A DNA stretch of 25,204 nt, from contig JNEM01011902.1 of NCBI GenBank assembly GCA_000697335.1, positions 1 to 25,204 of the forward strand. Reading direction: 5' to 3'. The notes beneath the pieces are model-generated. The model worked only from the letters and a program-made list of their open reading frames with translations, made no database searches and had not been told where the DNA came from. This document shows, piece after piece, positions 1 through 10,893 of this stretch. Source of the stretch: Conidiobolus incongruus B7586. Lineage: Eukaryota; Entomophthoromycota; Entomophthoromycetes; Entomophthorales; Conidiobolaceae. Each line of letters opens with the position of its first letter. The stretch's first letter is position 1. Both the position numbers and the translations under genes were made by a program.

Positions 1-563
1 TCTTAATATAAATTAAAGATATTTAATATTTTATATAATTATTATAAAATATATAAAATTAAAATTATAAAATATTTTTATATAAAAAATTAGAAAGAGT
101 TACCAAATTTAATATATTCACTTGATTTTAACTTATATAATTATTTCTGTTTTAAATAATTAAAAGATTATTTAATAAAATAATATTACAAAACAATTAA
201 ATTAATTTATAAAATATCAAACTTTAATCTATAATGAAAAAACTATTTTTTGGGTATTAAAAGCTTGCTAAAAGTATAGAAAAGGTTTATTAATAATAAA
301 AGAGAATATTAATTTTATATTGTTTATTAAATTTTATAAACTTTTTATTAATTTTTTATTTAATTTTAATTTCAAAGTTATATTAATACTTAATTACTAT
401 ACTTATAAAATACTACTTGGTTGCAAAAATATTATTTTTTTATTAAGAATTTTATTAAGTATATAAAAAATAGGTATCTTAAATACCTCACAATGTTTTA
501 AATAATCAATATATAATCAACAATTAATTTAACTAAAGCAATTAATATAAAGGAATATCTGTT

Positions 564-587
564 AAAAATTTTTAAAAATTTTTAAAT
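564..587. repeat. Phased A/T tract (A5T5 twice)
   Basis: Two copies of AAAAATTTTT stand head to tail, followed by AAA. The 10-base period matches a helical turn, so the tract is expected to bend DNA and disfavour nucleosomes. In DNA this AT-rich such tracts can arise by chance. Confidence 0.6.
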
Positions 588-950
588 TAAATAATTATAT
601 TTTATAACCAAGGTGTCAGTTTCAACCAAATTAGTTTTATATAAAGCGAATATCAACTATTAATAAATAGCAATAATAGCTTTAAGGGTAATATTTTAAT
701 GAAAGTATTATAAAACCTTATAACAAATATTCAAAAATATTTTATGCAAAATTGGAATTTTATTTCAATTATACTAAAATTTTGTAATGAATGGTTTAAT
801 TATAATAATTTGATAAAAACTTGATAATAAATTTGTAATATGATTATATCATAAAATATTACAAATAATTAAAAAAAATCATATTATATAATAGTTCTAT
901 TTATAAATATAGTTCATTGATTGAAAAAAATATAGGTAATTCAATTTTAA

Positions 951-965
951 ATATATATATATATA
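951..965. repeat. (AT)n microsatellite, about 7 units
   Basis: An uninterrupted alternating AT run is visible, flanked by AA and ATATC. It is a simple repeat with no sign of function. Confidence 0.7.
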
Positions 966-1203
966 ATATCAATTTTAAAATAATATAATAATGATTAAGT
1001 TTTAATATTATTTGATCAACAAAATTTTATTTAATATATATAATATTTTAATATTAATTAAATCACTGATAAAGTCAATTATTTTAAAAATCTGAATCAT
1101 TAGTTTAATATAGTTATTTGAAAAATACTAACTGTAAAAGATTGAATCTAAAGGAGTTTTATTATTAATAAATTTAAATAATTTAACAACTATACTAGAA
1201 TAA

Positions 1204-1424
1204 ATATATAGGTTTTATTTCTTAAGATTAATAATGAAAAGATTAAAATTTGATGATATTCATATTACTGGTCCCTACCCCTTTGGCGCAGTTATTATAG
1301 TACAAGGGGGAGACAAGCTTTTTATAATAGGTTTTGATTTATATTTTTGAAATATAAGGTATTACAAACAGGTCTAGAAGTAATAAGCTTTCAATCCAAA
1401 GGAACAATAATTTGTGAAATATAG
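1204..1424 (+). pseudogene. Coding-like relic, unidentified protein
   Basis: A GC-raised island reads as protein in an otherwise stop-filled desert. The first frame is open from 1204 to 1347 (48 codons), with an ATG at 1234 and the segment GPYPFGAVIIVQGGDKLFII, then stops at 1348-1350. A second open segment in another frame runs on to a stop at 1422-1424 and includes GLEVISFQSKGTIICEI. Two adjacent, protein-like, frame-shifted segments suggest a decayed gene. No intact gene is present. The spacing of a GFD motif and a GLE motif 11 residues later recalls, from memory only, the N-terminal domain of the AAR2 splicing-factor family. I do not claim that identity. Confidence 0.35.
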
Positions 1425-2283
1425 TGGGATATTGATATAAAAAATTGAAATATTTTATTCCATAAAAATATAAAAATTTCTTATATTAATATATTATTTT
1501 GCTAAAATATAAGTTAAATTAACTTCTTGGCCTTGAGACTAATATGGAAAATATATTAACAATATTTAGGGTAAATATGTTATGAGTGATATAATTGATA
1601 AATCAGTGATTCAACTTGGATTAAATTAAACTAGAAAAATTTTGCAAGAGCAAGAGTATTTAAAATTGATTAATTTAGGATATTATATCGATTAATATTC
1701 AGACAATACTCAAGATGAATTATTATTTTAGGTTTGCTATTAATGATAACCTAATCTAGAGAAATATAAACTGATAATTATATTATTATAGCTTATATGA
1801 TTTATTTCCAAATATTTTGACTTAAACCAATAAAATTCATATATTTGTTATATTTTACAACAAAAATAAAAATTAATATAATTAAATTACAAACTATATA
1901 TACATTATCGGATCAATATTAATACTATCTCACTTGTGAAACTGGAATTTGAATAACTATTGATACACAAATGTTTTTATTATTCCAATATTAATTATTA
2001 TATTTTTGAAAAAATAAAATAATATTCAAAATTATTAAAATTATTGTATATTTTCATTTATAATATCCCAAAATATGAAAATTACAAAAAATATCTGCAA
2101 TATATATAATTTATATTTGGCATATTGAATATAACAGTTATAGTTATGATTTTAAGTGAGATACCAATCAAATACTAATTTTAATTATATTGGGTATATT
2201 TCAAAGAATATGTGGTTTGTGATATAATAGTATATTGTAGCTCATCATTAAAATTAGTTAAATTCAGAAGATCAAATATATAA

Positions 2284-3324
2284 TTAAACATTTTCTAAAA
2301 ACCCTTGATTTAAATCACCATTTCCACCTTTTTTGATATCAATTTCAATAGATTCGATAGATTCAACATCCTTTGGACCGCAAAGAGTACTTTTTTGTCC
2401 TTTACAGTCCCAAGTATGTTTAGATCCATTGTGATTATAAGATCCATCTCGAGTCAATGCCGATTTCTTTTCAAGGGATTTTTCGGTCCAGTATTCCATC
2501 ATCAAGCTGATACACTTGGTGTGAACAGCCCATCGAATTTGGTGGAAGATTTCAGGATTCCAGGCACCATACCCGTTCCAAAGCAAAATTGAGAACATAG
2601 TTACAACTGTCAAATCTCCGATTAGCATATAAAATATGCCTACATCTAGCCCAATTTGATTGATAAACCTGGAAGGATTTGAGAACTTCAGTTTAGCATC
2701 TGGATTCTGTCTTTTGAATTGGTGATATTGCAAATAGATCAACATGAATGTAAAGGGAATGGAAGTAAAGTGAGGTACTAAGTCAATAATTAAAATAGCT
2801 ATAAACTCGGTTGGAAGAAAGGAAACAGCACAGAAAGTAGCCACATCAGTAAAAGAATTCAATAGGTAGATATCAAAGAATCCGTTAAGGGCTTTGGAGA
2901 CGAGCACGCAGAAGCCAAAGTACAAAAAGTTAAACCATTTCAAAATAAAAATATATGGATAGTTAAGATCGTCTATGACCTTATTGAATCGATAGCATTG
3001 TAGGAAATCCATTCCAAAAACACTTAAGAAATATGAGATATGATTATAGTAACCTTTAAACGAACAGTTCGTTGCCCAGAAGTAGTCGCTCATTCTGCAC
3101 AAATGACAAGTAACAGGTGCAGTTGCTTGCAGCAAGTGAATCTGATGGATCCAGGTCCTCGCTTTACGGTAAAACATTTTGACAGCATTAATAAAAGCGT
3201 TGGCATGAACAATAAGTGTAGCTGAATAAATAATCAAAGCCATATTCAACATCACGTACCGTTCCTTTTCAAATAACATAGGTATTTGGGTTTCTGGCCC
3301 ATTACTTACTAATGATATTGCCAT
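2284..3324 (-). CDS. Seven-helix membrane protein, GPCR-like
   Basis: This single-exon ORF encodes 346 residues, starts at ATG 3324 and ends with TAA. Hydrophobic stretches lie near residues 23-49, 60-77, 91-113, 122-146, 160-199 (long enough for two), 227-253 and 258-279, consistent with about seven helices and a polar C-terminal tail (280-346) rich in Lys, Ser and Asp/Glu. Cys87 lies 25 residues before Arg112 in YRF, the spacing between the helix-3 Cys and the Arg of the DRY motif in class A GPCRs. However, helix 2 lacks LAxxD, and CWxP and NPxxY are absent, so a receptor role is only a possibility. Expanded families of such proteins are known in Entomophthorales, as far as I recall. The gene stands alone. 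The 5' codons contain a GTAAGT string, so a missed small intron at the N-terminus cannot be excluded. Confidence 0.75.
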   Translation of the reverse strand: MAISLVSNGPETQIPMLFEKERYVMLNMALIIYSATLIVHANAFINAVKMFYRKARTWIHQIHLLQATAPVTCHLCRMSDYFWATNCSFKGYYNHISYFLSVFGMDFLQCYRFNKVIDDLNYPYIFILKWFNFLYFGFCVLVSKALNGFFDIYLLNSFTDVATFCAVSFLPTEFIAILIIDLVPHFTSIPFTFMLIYLQYHQFKRQNPDAKLKFSNPSRFINQIGLDVGIFYMLIGDLTVVTMFSILLWNGYGAWNPEIFHQIRWAVHTKCISLMMEYWTEKSLEKKSALTRDGSYNHNGSKHTWDCKGQKSTLCGPKDVESIESIEIDIKKGGNGDLNQGFLENV

Positions 3325-6300
3325 TAGAAAAGTATTATCTCAACGTAAATCGAAAAAATTTGTAAAATAACGATTTGACAAGTGATAAACAAAGCTTTAA
3401 ATACCCTTAAAAATATTGACCTGATCGCATAACTAATTCAAATATAGATCAAAAAATTTCAAAACAAATTTATTAAAAATTCTAATTTATGTATGGATGT
3501 TCGATTTTATAGGCCTAAACTTTGAAATTTGCCAATCGACTAAATACCTCCCTATTTGACCAACCCTGAATTTGATAAATATTGGAGTTAGAATTCTCAT
3601 TTATATCAAATTCTTGAATTGATGAAGTTTAAATAAAATAGGGGCCACTATTGTATTCAATAAATCAACCTTTGACTAAATAGGACTAAATAAATACGAC
3701 TAGAACATCTTAAATATACTTTTAATTATACTATTTTACATCTTTTAACAGTATACTTTGATTATAATAAGATTGAGGAATAAAAAATTACTTATGAATT
3801 CAAAACTTTTTTTCAGAAACTAAATAATTAAATTCTTTAAATTTCCAATATATATTAATTGAATTTCAATTTGGAAATAAACTTAATTCAACTATAAAAT
3901 AACTAAGTATTACTGAATAACATCCATATCTATGGTTTTTTCAGCTGATCAATTTAATAGCTTATTTTCTTAACGTAGACGCAGTTGACCATTTGGTTTT
4001 GTATCATTATGAGGTTGGGTGTAGATATTAATTAATAACTTATTCTACAAAAATGAATTCATTAAATTCACAGTAGATGCTTATCTCCATAATATAATAC
4101 ACTGTATTCAGCAGACACTGGAATATCACCTTTATTATAAACTTATATTTATATATACATTTGCTAATTCAAGAAAATATTTTTATTCCAATATTTACAA
4201 TATCATTCAAACTTATTATAAAAACATGTCCATATAAAATTATATTTTACTTGTTTCTGTTATCTTTATCAATATTAATGAAATTAGCTTAAAAATTTTT
4301 TTCTAGACATATAACAACCAATACAATGATTATTAATGAAAATTTAATTTGATTAATATTATTTATACTTAATTAAATCCAAAATTTTGATTTAATTAGT
4401 ATTAAATACATAAATTTTTTATATGGTTTTTGAGATATGAATATATCTAATAAATTTTAATTTATACCAAATGCTTTATTTAAAATAATTGATGTATAAC
4501 CATTAAAATCAACTGTCATATCAACCTCCAATAGCCTGTAAAAATGTTATGATAAGACTATCCAAAACTTTGATATGGGCAAGTGATATTATAATGTAAA
4601 TAAACCATGGAAATGAAATAAGATCCATCATTATGTACATTCAATTAAAATATATTATTTATTCATACTTTGTTTCATAGTTTTCTTATCCTAGTTCCAT
4701 ATACCTTGAATACCATTTTGATCCTTTTAATTATTCTTGAAAGTTGATCATTTTAATAATTTATCTTATATTTCAATGTTAGGACTCAAAAATTTAGATA
4801 AAATCTTATAGAATAATATCTCAAATCAAATTTAAATCTTTACATTATTAAATATAATTAATTTTAACCATAATGTATTATTAAGACTAGTTTCAAAATT
4901 AAATCTGATATACTAATTATGCCAATATCAAATTCATTTTATTTTAATTATTGAACTGTATACATTCATGAAATTTGTCAAACTAAAGTGATAAACACTG
5001 ATAATTATTAGTGTTATATTTCAAAATTAATTACCTTTCCAAATTTGAGAGTTAAACTATTATTATTTGTATTTTAAGATGACTTTGTCAATCTATAATT
5101 AAAGGATACTCTTTGTTAGATAAGTCATTCATTGAATCAATCATTTAAACGCCAAAATTGATAAAAATAAAGAAAGAGGTTTTTCTAAATATTTTGCTAT
5201 AATATCTTAATAATAAATTCTAAGATATATAGTCCCAATATGTTAAAAAGCAAGATCAATAAGTAATTAACTAAATTATACTACAAGTACTTCTTAACAA
5301 TAACTTTTAATTATAAAAATTATTACTAAATAAAAAAATTAGCATTATTATTAGATATTAATCAAAACTCTTAAGAATTCCTATATATTCAATAATATTC
5401 ATTATATAACTGATTTTTCAAAATAATTTTATGAATAATATATACCACTATATAGCATGAATAAATTAACTATTTTTTAGATTTAAATTACTTTAATCTA
5501 TTGTTATAAAGAATATTAGTTAATAAAATAAAGTTAAATAAAGTTTTTTACTAAAAAACATTATATTTCAAATTCAACATTTTAAATTTAATTTTTAAAT
5601 CATTAATACTATTGTTAATATATAAAAACTCAGTGTTATATCTTGAAAAACTATATTATTTAAAGCTTAAATTGAAATATATAATTTGTAAATATCTACT
5701 GATAATTAAGCTAATATTTCCTAATAAATATATCAGTATCATTATATCTTTAATTAGTGACCATAATTCTTAACACTAAGCCTGTAAATAACTGATAATT
5801 CTATTTAATATAGTTCATTATTATTAATCATTTCAAAATAATTGATAAATTTTTTTTATTTGTTTAATATCCCTACTTTAGTAATAGGAATACCAATAAT
5901 TATTTTCATAATTCTATAAATTACCCAGAATGTTTTCTTATTTGATCGGTGTTTTATATTATAAAGTTAATAATTATATCTATTGCATTTCAATAACAGA
6001 GGTATTGGAACATATTTAAATAACTATGCATTAGTATAATATAAAAATTCCAGGTCTCTTGAAAATATTTTAATATATTTTTCGAATAATAAGATTTTTA
6101 ATTAAACTTAGTGGTATGAATATCATTAGATTTTTAGTATTATGGATTTATACCTGATTATTTTGTGTTGCAATACTATATTAAAGTTGAATTCTTTTCA
6201 ATAGATCCCAAAAAAATATATATTGAAATAATATTCAATAATTTCTGAGCTTTATTATTTAAATCATGAGTACCATATTATTGAAGCTCTATGTAATGCG

Positions 6301-7738
6301 ATCTTATTGGATATATAAATTAATACATAATAGTATATAAATATATACAATACTTTTATCATAAATTGCAAGAAAGGTTTACTCAAGTAATTTTTAGAAA
6401 ATTAGGGTGCTCTTGAAATTAAATTTTTGTAAAAACATTTAAACCTGATCAATTCTTAAAGTTATCCAAAGTATCAAAATAACCTGATGAACTGAGTTCA
6501 TTACTGATATATTCAATGTAAATATTGATTTTTTTATCATTTTAATCTTAAACTATGTATTTTCATATCAATATAATCAAGCAAAATACTAAAGTAATAG
6601 AAATGTATTGATTACTATGGATAAGAAATATACAGGGATCAATATCATTAATATTGGAAATGAAAATATAGCTAATCGCTTTTATTATAATCTCATTTTG
6701 AAAATTTCTAAATCAAGAAAAATTTTTTTGAAAAATATCTAATAATCTAGAAGAAAATGTTTAAACTAGCCTTTGTCTAATGTAATCTCGGTTATTGCTA
6801 AATATTAATCATATTGGATACTGGTTAGCTTTAATATGTTTGAATAGTGCTTAATTCGAATTGAGATCTGTTATAACTGTGTAAGTATTCATCATTCTTT
6901 GTCCGATTAAATATTTTCTTTTCAATGATATTTTGATAGAAATTTGTTATCAAGTACAATTTTATCTCTAATTTATGAGGTTTCATCAAGTTATTAAATG
7001 TGTAAAACTTTGGTAATATTCAATGATTTTTACTTCAATTCATTTATTCTTCATTTAAAAATAAATTTCCAAAATAATAACAGAATTTTAATCTCTTACC
7101 AAAGTTTCATCAAATAGAAGATATATTGAAAAATCAAGTATTTGAATTAGATTTAGAATATTAAAATTTCAAATAATTTGATATCAAAATATAAGCCAAA
7201 TTTTTTTCGAGTCAGTATATTCTTGAGTTAGAATACATTTGAAAATATTGTTACTTTTGTTAATAATTTGAGATATTCAAAATTTATAATTAATTTTTAA
7301 TGACTAAAAATATGCTATACATCAATCGCTAATTGTAAACTTATATAACCATTTTTGATTATTTTAATATAAATTATATTATAATATTGAAAATTATAGT
7401 AGATCAGATAAATTATATATGATATTAAACCTAATTCATCCAAAATGGCAATTCTTATCTTTCTGAAATATGTTTATTCAGACAAATTCGAACTATAATA
7501 TTATGATTCTATTAAAATATGATAAATTATAAAATCATGTTGAAAAATATTGGATTGGAATACAAATAGAATATCAAAATTGTTTAAATATAAAAGCATT
7601 AATCTGCAAAAATAAATTCAAATATTTCAATAATAATTAAAGAATTGTGATATAACCAAAAGATATGCCATGAAAATAATTTTAAAATATAAAAAAATGT
7701 GAAAGATTGTATGAATTAAGCTAAAAAGAGAATATAAT
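3325..7738. other. Long AT-rich intergenic stretch
   Basis: About 4.4 kb without an intact gene. The first 350 bases are the 5' flank of the 7TM gene. A possible minus-strand coding remnant lies near 3970-4200 (see findings). The rest is AT-rich sequence with frequent stops on both strands, plus small palindromes such as ATGAAC-TGA-GTTCAT at 6487-6501 and AATTCGAATT at 6853-6862. I see no RNA gene or transposon. Confidence 0.6.
3538..3692. promoter_or_regulatory. Three GACTAAATA motifs upstream of the 7TM gene
   Basis: GACTAAATA occurs at 3538-3546, 3674-3682 and 3684-3692. The last two form a head-to-tail 10-base repeat, and a partial GACTA follows at 3698. They lie about 215-370 bases upstream of the ATG at 3324. 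A nine-base word containing two G/C bases is not expected three times in 155 bases of such DNA, so an upstream activating element is plausible. No known factor is assigned. Confidence 0.35.
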
Positions 7739-7743
7739 AAAAA
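7739..7743 (-). terminator. RNA polymerase III terminator (T5)
   Basis: On the minus strand a run of five T directly follows the discriminator base of the tRNA, as expected for Pol III termination. Confidence 0.85.
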
Positions 7744-7817
7744 TGCTCCCAACAGGGATCGAACCTGTGACCTTGGCGTTATTAGCACCACGCTCTAACC
7801 AACTGAGCTATGGGAGC
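7744..7817 (-). tRNA. tRNA-Ile(AAU)
   Basis: The minus strand folds into a complete cloverleaf. The acceptor arms GCTCCCA and TGGGAGC pair over seven bases, the D arm is GCTC/GAGC, the anticodon stem is TGGTG/CGCCA with one G-T pair, the loop CTAATAA carries anticodon AAT, and the T arm is ACAGG/CCTGT around TTCGATC. The discriminator is A. AAU, read as IAU after deamination, is the standard eukaryotic isoleucine tRNA for AUU and AUC. Box A (TAGCTCAGTTGG) and box B (GGTTCGATCCC) are present, there is no intron, and CCA is not encoded, so it is added after transcription. T5 follows at once. It lies about 760 bases upstream of ATIC and on the opposite strand. Confidence 0.97.
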
Positions 7818-8116
7818 TTATATAAATATAAAACATTATATCTTTATTTTGTCTTAATAGAGATAGTTTTTGTATTTTAATATTTTCCTTATTACTTTAA
7901 TTTTATTTATTTCATACTTTTTGTTCAAATTTATCATTTTATTACCATATTTTTATATTAATTTTTATAAAATACTCATAGTTATTTATTTTTTCCTATT
8001 TCATCTAAATATAATATTTTTCATTTTCTTGAGTAATATTATAGATTTTTTAAACAACAATTAATTTGTAATTATTATAAATTATTGCATATTTAAATTG
8101 ACTCACCTATTTAGCC

Positions 8117-8728
8117 TCAGTATTTATAGTATGGGATAAATTCGAATTTTTTACTCATACTACTAAGATTTTTATTTTTCGATTTAAGTTGATCCATAAT
8201 ATTAAATTAATTATAGTTTAAAAAAATTGATTTATATTGTCCCGTCAATTTCTCATCTTACTTCTAGACAGCATCATAAACTATAAAAACTCTCACGAAT
8301 TGACTTATGATACCTTGTAATACATGAAAAATGATGAATCAATCATTCCAATAATACCAAATGTAATCCCATTAACAGCAAATCACATATGATGTCCTGT
8401 TATGGATATTAAATTTTTCAAAATTTTCCACACTTATTATTTTTAACAATCCACTCTAAGGAACAAGTCATTATTTGCAAGTAACATCAATACCATATTT
8501 AAAATCTGGTAGCTGCGTCGAAGTGACTTTAGAATTTTAACTTTGTATTTATTGATTTTAATTACATATACATACTAACATGACACAACAAATTGGTAAG
8601 TATCTTTTCTGTATCTTAGATCTGATTGTTAGATTATTACCTTTATTGCAATTTACTCTGTTGATAGATTGAGCAATATAGTTTGTCTTTGTGACAGCTA
8701 GATCAGTCTCAGCAACTAAGTCATCCAT
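8117..8728 (-). pseudogene. Relic of a multi-helix (GPCR-like) protein, antisense to ATIC 5' end
   Basis: Several protein-like segments succeed each other on the minus strand in different frames. A 56-codon ORF (8728-8558) starts with ATG and ends in a hydrophobic [11 protein letters not shown]. An overlapping frame holds a basic loop then a helix (RRSYQILNMVLMLLANNDLF), followed in the same frame, after several stops, by NGITFGIIGMIDSSFFMYYK (about 8370-8311). A last open segment (8197-8117) begins MDQLKSKNKNLSS. The order of N-terminal part, helix, basic loop, helix with LAxxD-like LANND, and helix ending in aromatic-aromatic-Lys resembles helices 1-3 of a class A GPCR. There are multiple stops and frame changes, so it is dead if real. 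AT-rich DNA readily spells hydrophobic residues, so confidence is limited. Confidence 0.35.
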
Positions 8729-10893
8729 TTTGTATAATATTATTTCAATACTTTACCCACTATAACTGCCCAGTAATATTCATCCTTTCAAACAAATTTA
8801 AAATTTCATTTTTCAAAATTGATCGACGTCATTGTTTAAATGATCATTGATTTATTCAATGTTGTTACAGTTATTAGTATTCTGCTATATGCAATTTTTT
8901 GATACACTTGTATTTACTATGATTTTCATTTCCCACAACCACTTATACTACAAGAATTTTATTTGAACAGATCGACTGAAATATTTGTGTCAAAAGTGTA
9001 GCACTAACATGATATATTTCTATAGCTTTATTATCTGTTTATGACAAAACTGGATTACTCGAATTAGCTCAAGGATTAAAACAAAAGGGTTTCCGCCTTT
9101 TGGGTTCTGGTGGTACTGCCAAATTGATTAGAGAAAATGGATTAGAAATTGAGTAGGTTTCAGAACTTGTAATTGCTTGTGATATTTATTTATAATTTCT
9201 TACAGAGATGTTTCCTCTATTACCAAAGCTCCTGAAATGTTAGGAGGAAGAGTTAAGACTTTACACCCCGCTGTTCATGGTGGTAAGTATTTAATATCTT
9301 GATTATTAAAAATATGATTTTAAGTTGATTTATATAGGTATTTTATCTCGTGATATCGAAAGTGACCTCAAAGATTTAGCTGAACAACACATTGATCAAA
9401 TCGATGTCGTTGTTTGCAACCTGTACCCCTTCAAGGAGACCGTTGCCAAGCCCGATGTCACTGTTGAACAAGCTGTTGAAGAAATTGACATTGGTGGTGT
9501 CACCTTATTACGTGCTGCTGCTAAGAACCACGCCCGTGTCTCCATCCTTTCGGATCCCAAAGACTACGCTACTTTCCTCCAAAGCTTAACTGACGACAAT
9601 GGTAAGCTCAGACCCTCCGTTGAATTCCGTCAAACTTTGGCTTTGAAAGCTTTTAATCACACTGCCGACTATGACGAAGCTATCTCAGACTACTTCCGTA
9701 AACTTTATGGCAAGAACAATAGAAGCCAAATGACCTTAAGATATGGTGCCAATCCCCACCAAAAACCCGCTCAAATCTACAACAAACATGGTGAATTGCC
9801 CATCAAAGTTCTCAGTGGTTCTCCTGGTTATATCAACATTTTGGATGCTCTCAATGCCTATCCTTTGGTAAAGGAATTGACGCAGGCTTTGGATCTTCCC
9901 GCTGCTGCTTCCTTCAAACACGTTTCTCCCGCCGGTGCTGCTGTTGGTCTTCCCCTTACCGACGAAGAACGCAAGGTCTATATGGTTGAAGATCTTGAAC
10001 TCACTCCCTTAGCCTCTGCCTACGCTCGTGCCCGTGGTGCCGATCGTATGTCTTCCTTCGGTGATTGGGTTGCCCTCAGTCACCCCTGTGACGTTGCTAC
10101 TGCTAAGATCATTTCTCGTGAAGTCTCCGATGGTGTTATCGCTCCTGGATACGCCCCTGAAGCTCTCGAGATCTTAGCCAAGAAGAAGGCTGGTAAATAC
10201 ACTGTCCTTGAAATTGATCCCAACTATGTTCCCGAGCGCTTAGAAACCCGCCAAGTCTATGGTCTCTACCTTCAACAAGCCAGAAATGACTATCAAATCA
10301 CCCGTGACTTGTTCAAAAATATCGTTACTAAGAACAAGGAACTCTCAGAACAAGCTTACATCGATATGCTCGTCGCCACCATCACCGTCAAGTACGTCCA
10401 AAGTAACTCTGTCTGCTACGCCAAGAACGGTATGGCTATTGGCTTAGGTGGTGGTCAACAATCCAGAATCCACTGCACCCGTCTTGCTGGTGACAAGGCT
10501 GACAACTGGTGGTTACGCCACCACCCCAAGGTTCTCAACCTCAAATTCAAGAAGGAAACCAAGCGTGCCGAAAAATCTAATGCCATTGATCTCTACGTCA
10601 CCAACAACATGGGCGAGGGTGCCGAACTCGAAGCCTGGAAGGCCAACTTCGAAGAAGTTCCTGAACCCATCACTCCTGAAGAACGCAAAGCTCACCTTCA
10701 AAGCCTCTCCGGAGTTGTTGTCTCCTCTGACGCTTTCTTCCCCTTCTCCGATAATGTCCATCGAGCTAGACAATCTGGAGCTCAATACATCGTCGCCCCC
10801 TCTGGTAGTATCCGTGATGATGATGTCATTGCCACTGCTGATGAATACGGTATGGTCATCTGCCACACTGACTTACGTCTTTTCCATCACTAG
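8580..10893 (+). CDS. ATIC: Bifunctional AICAR transformylase/IMP cyclohydrolase
   Basis: This enzyme makes the last two steps of de novo purine synthesis in the cytosol: AICAR to FAICAR using 10-formyl-THF, then ring closure to IMP. Exons are 8580-8595, 9026-9152, 9206-9282 and 9338-10893, giving 591 residues, the usual length for human ATIC and yeast ADE16/ADE17. Introns start GTAAGT, GTAGGT and GTAAGT and end in TAG, CAG and TAG. The cyclohydrolase domain (about 1-200) shows SGGTA (33-37) and KTLHP with Lys65-Thr66. The transformylase domain shows LRYGANPHQ (207-215), the catalytic Lys267-His268 in [11 protein letters not shown], and the conserved C-terminal LRLFHH. The start follows from the fit of [15 protein letters not shown] to the family after splicing a 5-codon first exon. 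Exon 4 has strongly C-ending codons, suggesting high expression. No residue needed for activity appears lost. Confidence 0.97.
8596..9025 (+). other. Long first intron of ATIC
   Basis: At 430 bases this intron is about eight times longer than the other introns here (49-55 bases). It begins GTAAGTATC, has a branch-point-like CACTAAC at 9002-9008 and ends CTATAG. It starts after only 16 coding bases, so almost the whole protein depends on its removal. Its 5' third contains the antisense ORF of the 8117-8728 relic. Confidence 0.85.

Larger units (their letters stand above)
1..2283. other. AT-rich intergenic stretch
   Basis: This stretch is almost entirely A and T with stops in all frames. It holds an A5T5A5T5 tract (564-583), an (AT)7 run (951-965) and one island of higher GC around 1260-1420, annotated separately as a coding-like relic. 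I see no intact gene, tRNA or mobile element in the rest. Confidence 0.7.

Noticed and set aside
6485-6501. CTGATGA, the core start of a hammerhead ribozyme
   Set aside because: The required stem II followed by GAAA is absent; the following bases form only a small ATGAAC/GTTCAT hairpin.
7870-8064. 64-codon hydrophobic reading frame on the plus strand
   Set aside because: Starts only at TTG, is nearly all Phe/Ile/Leu/Tyr as AT-rich DNA produces by chance, and has no homologous look.
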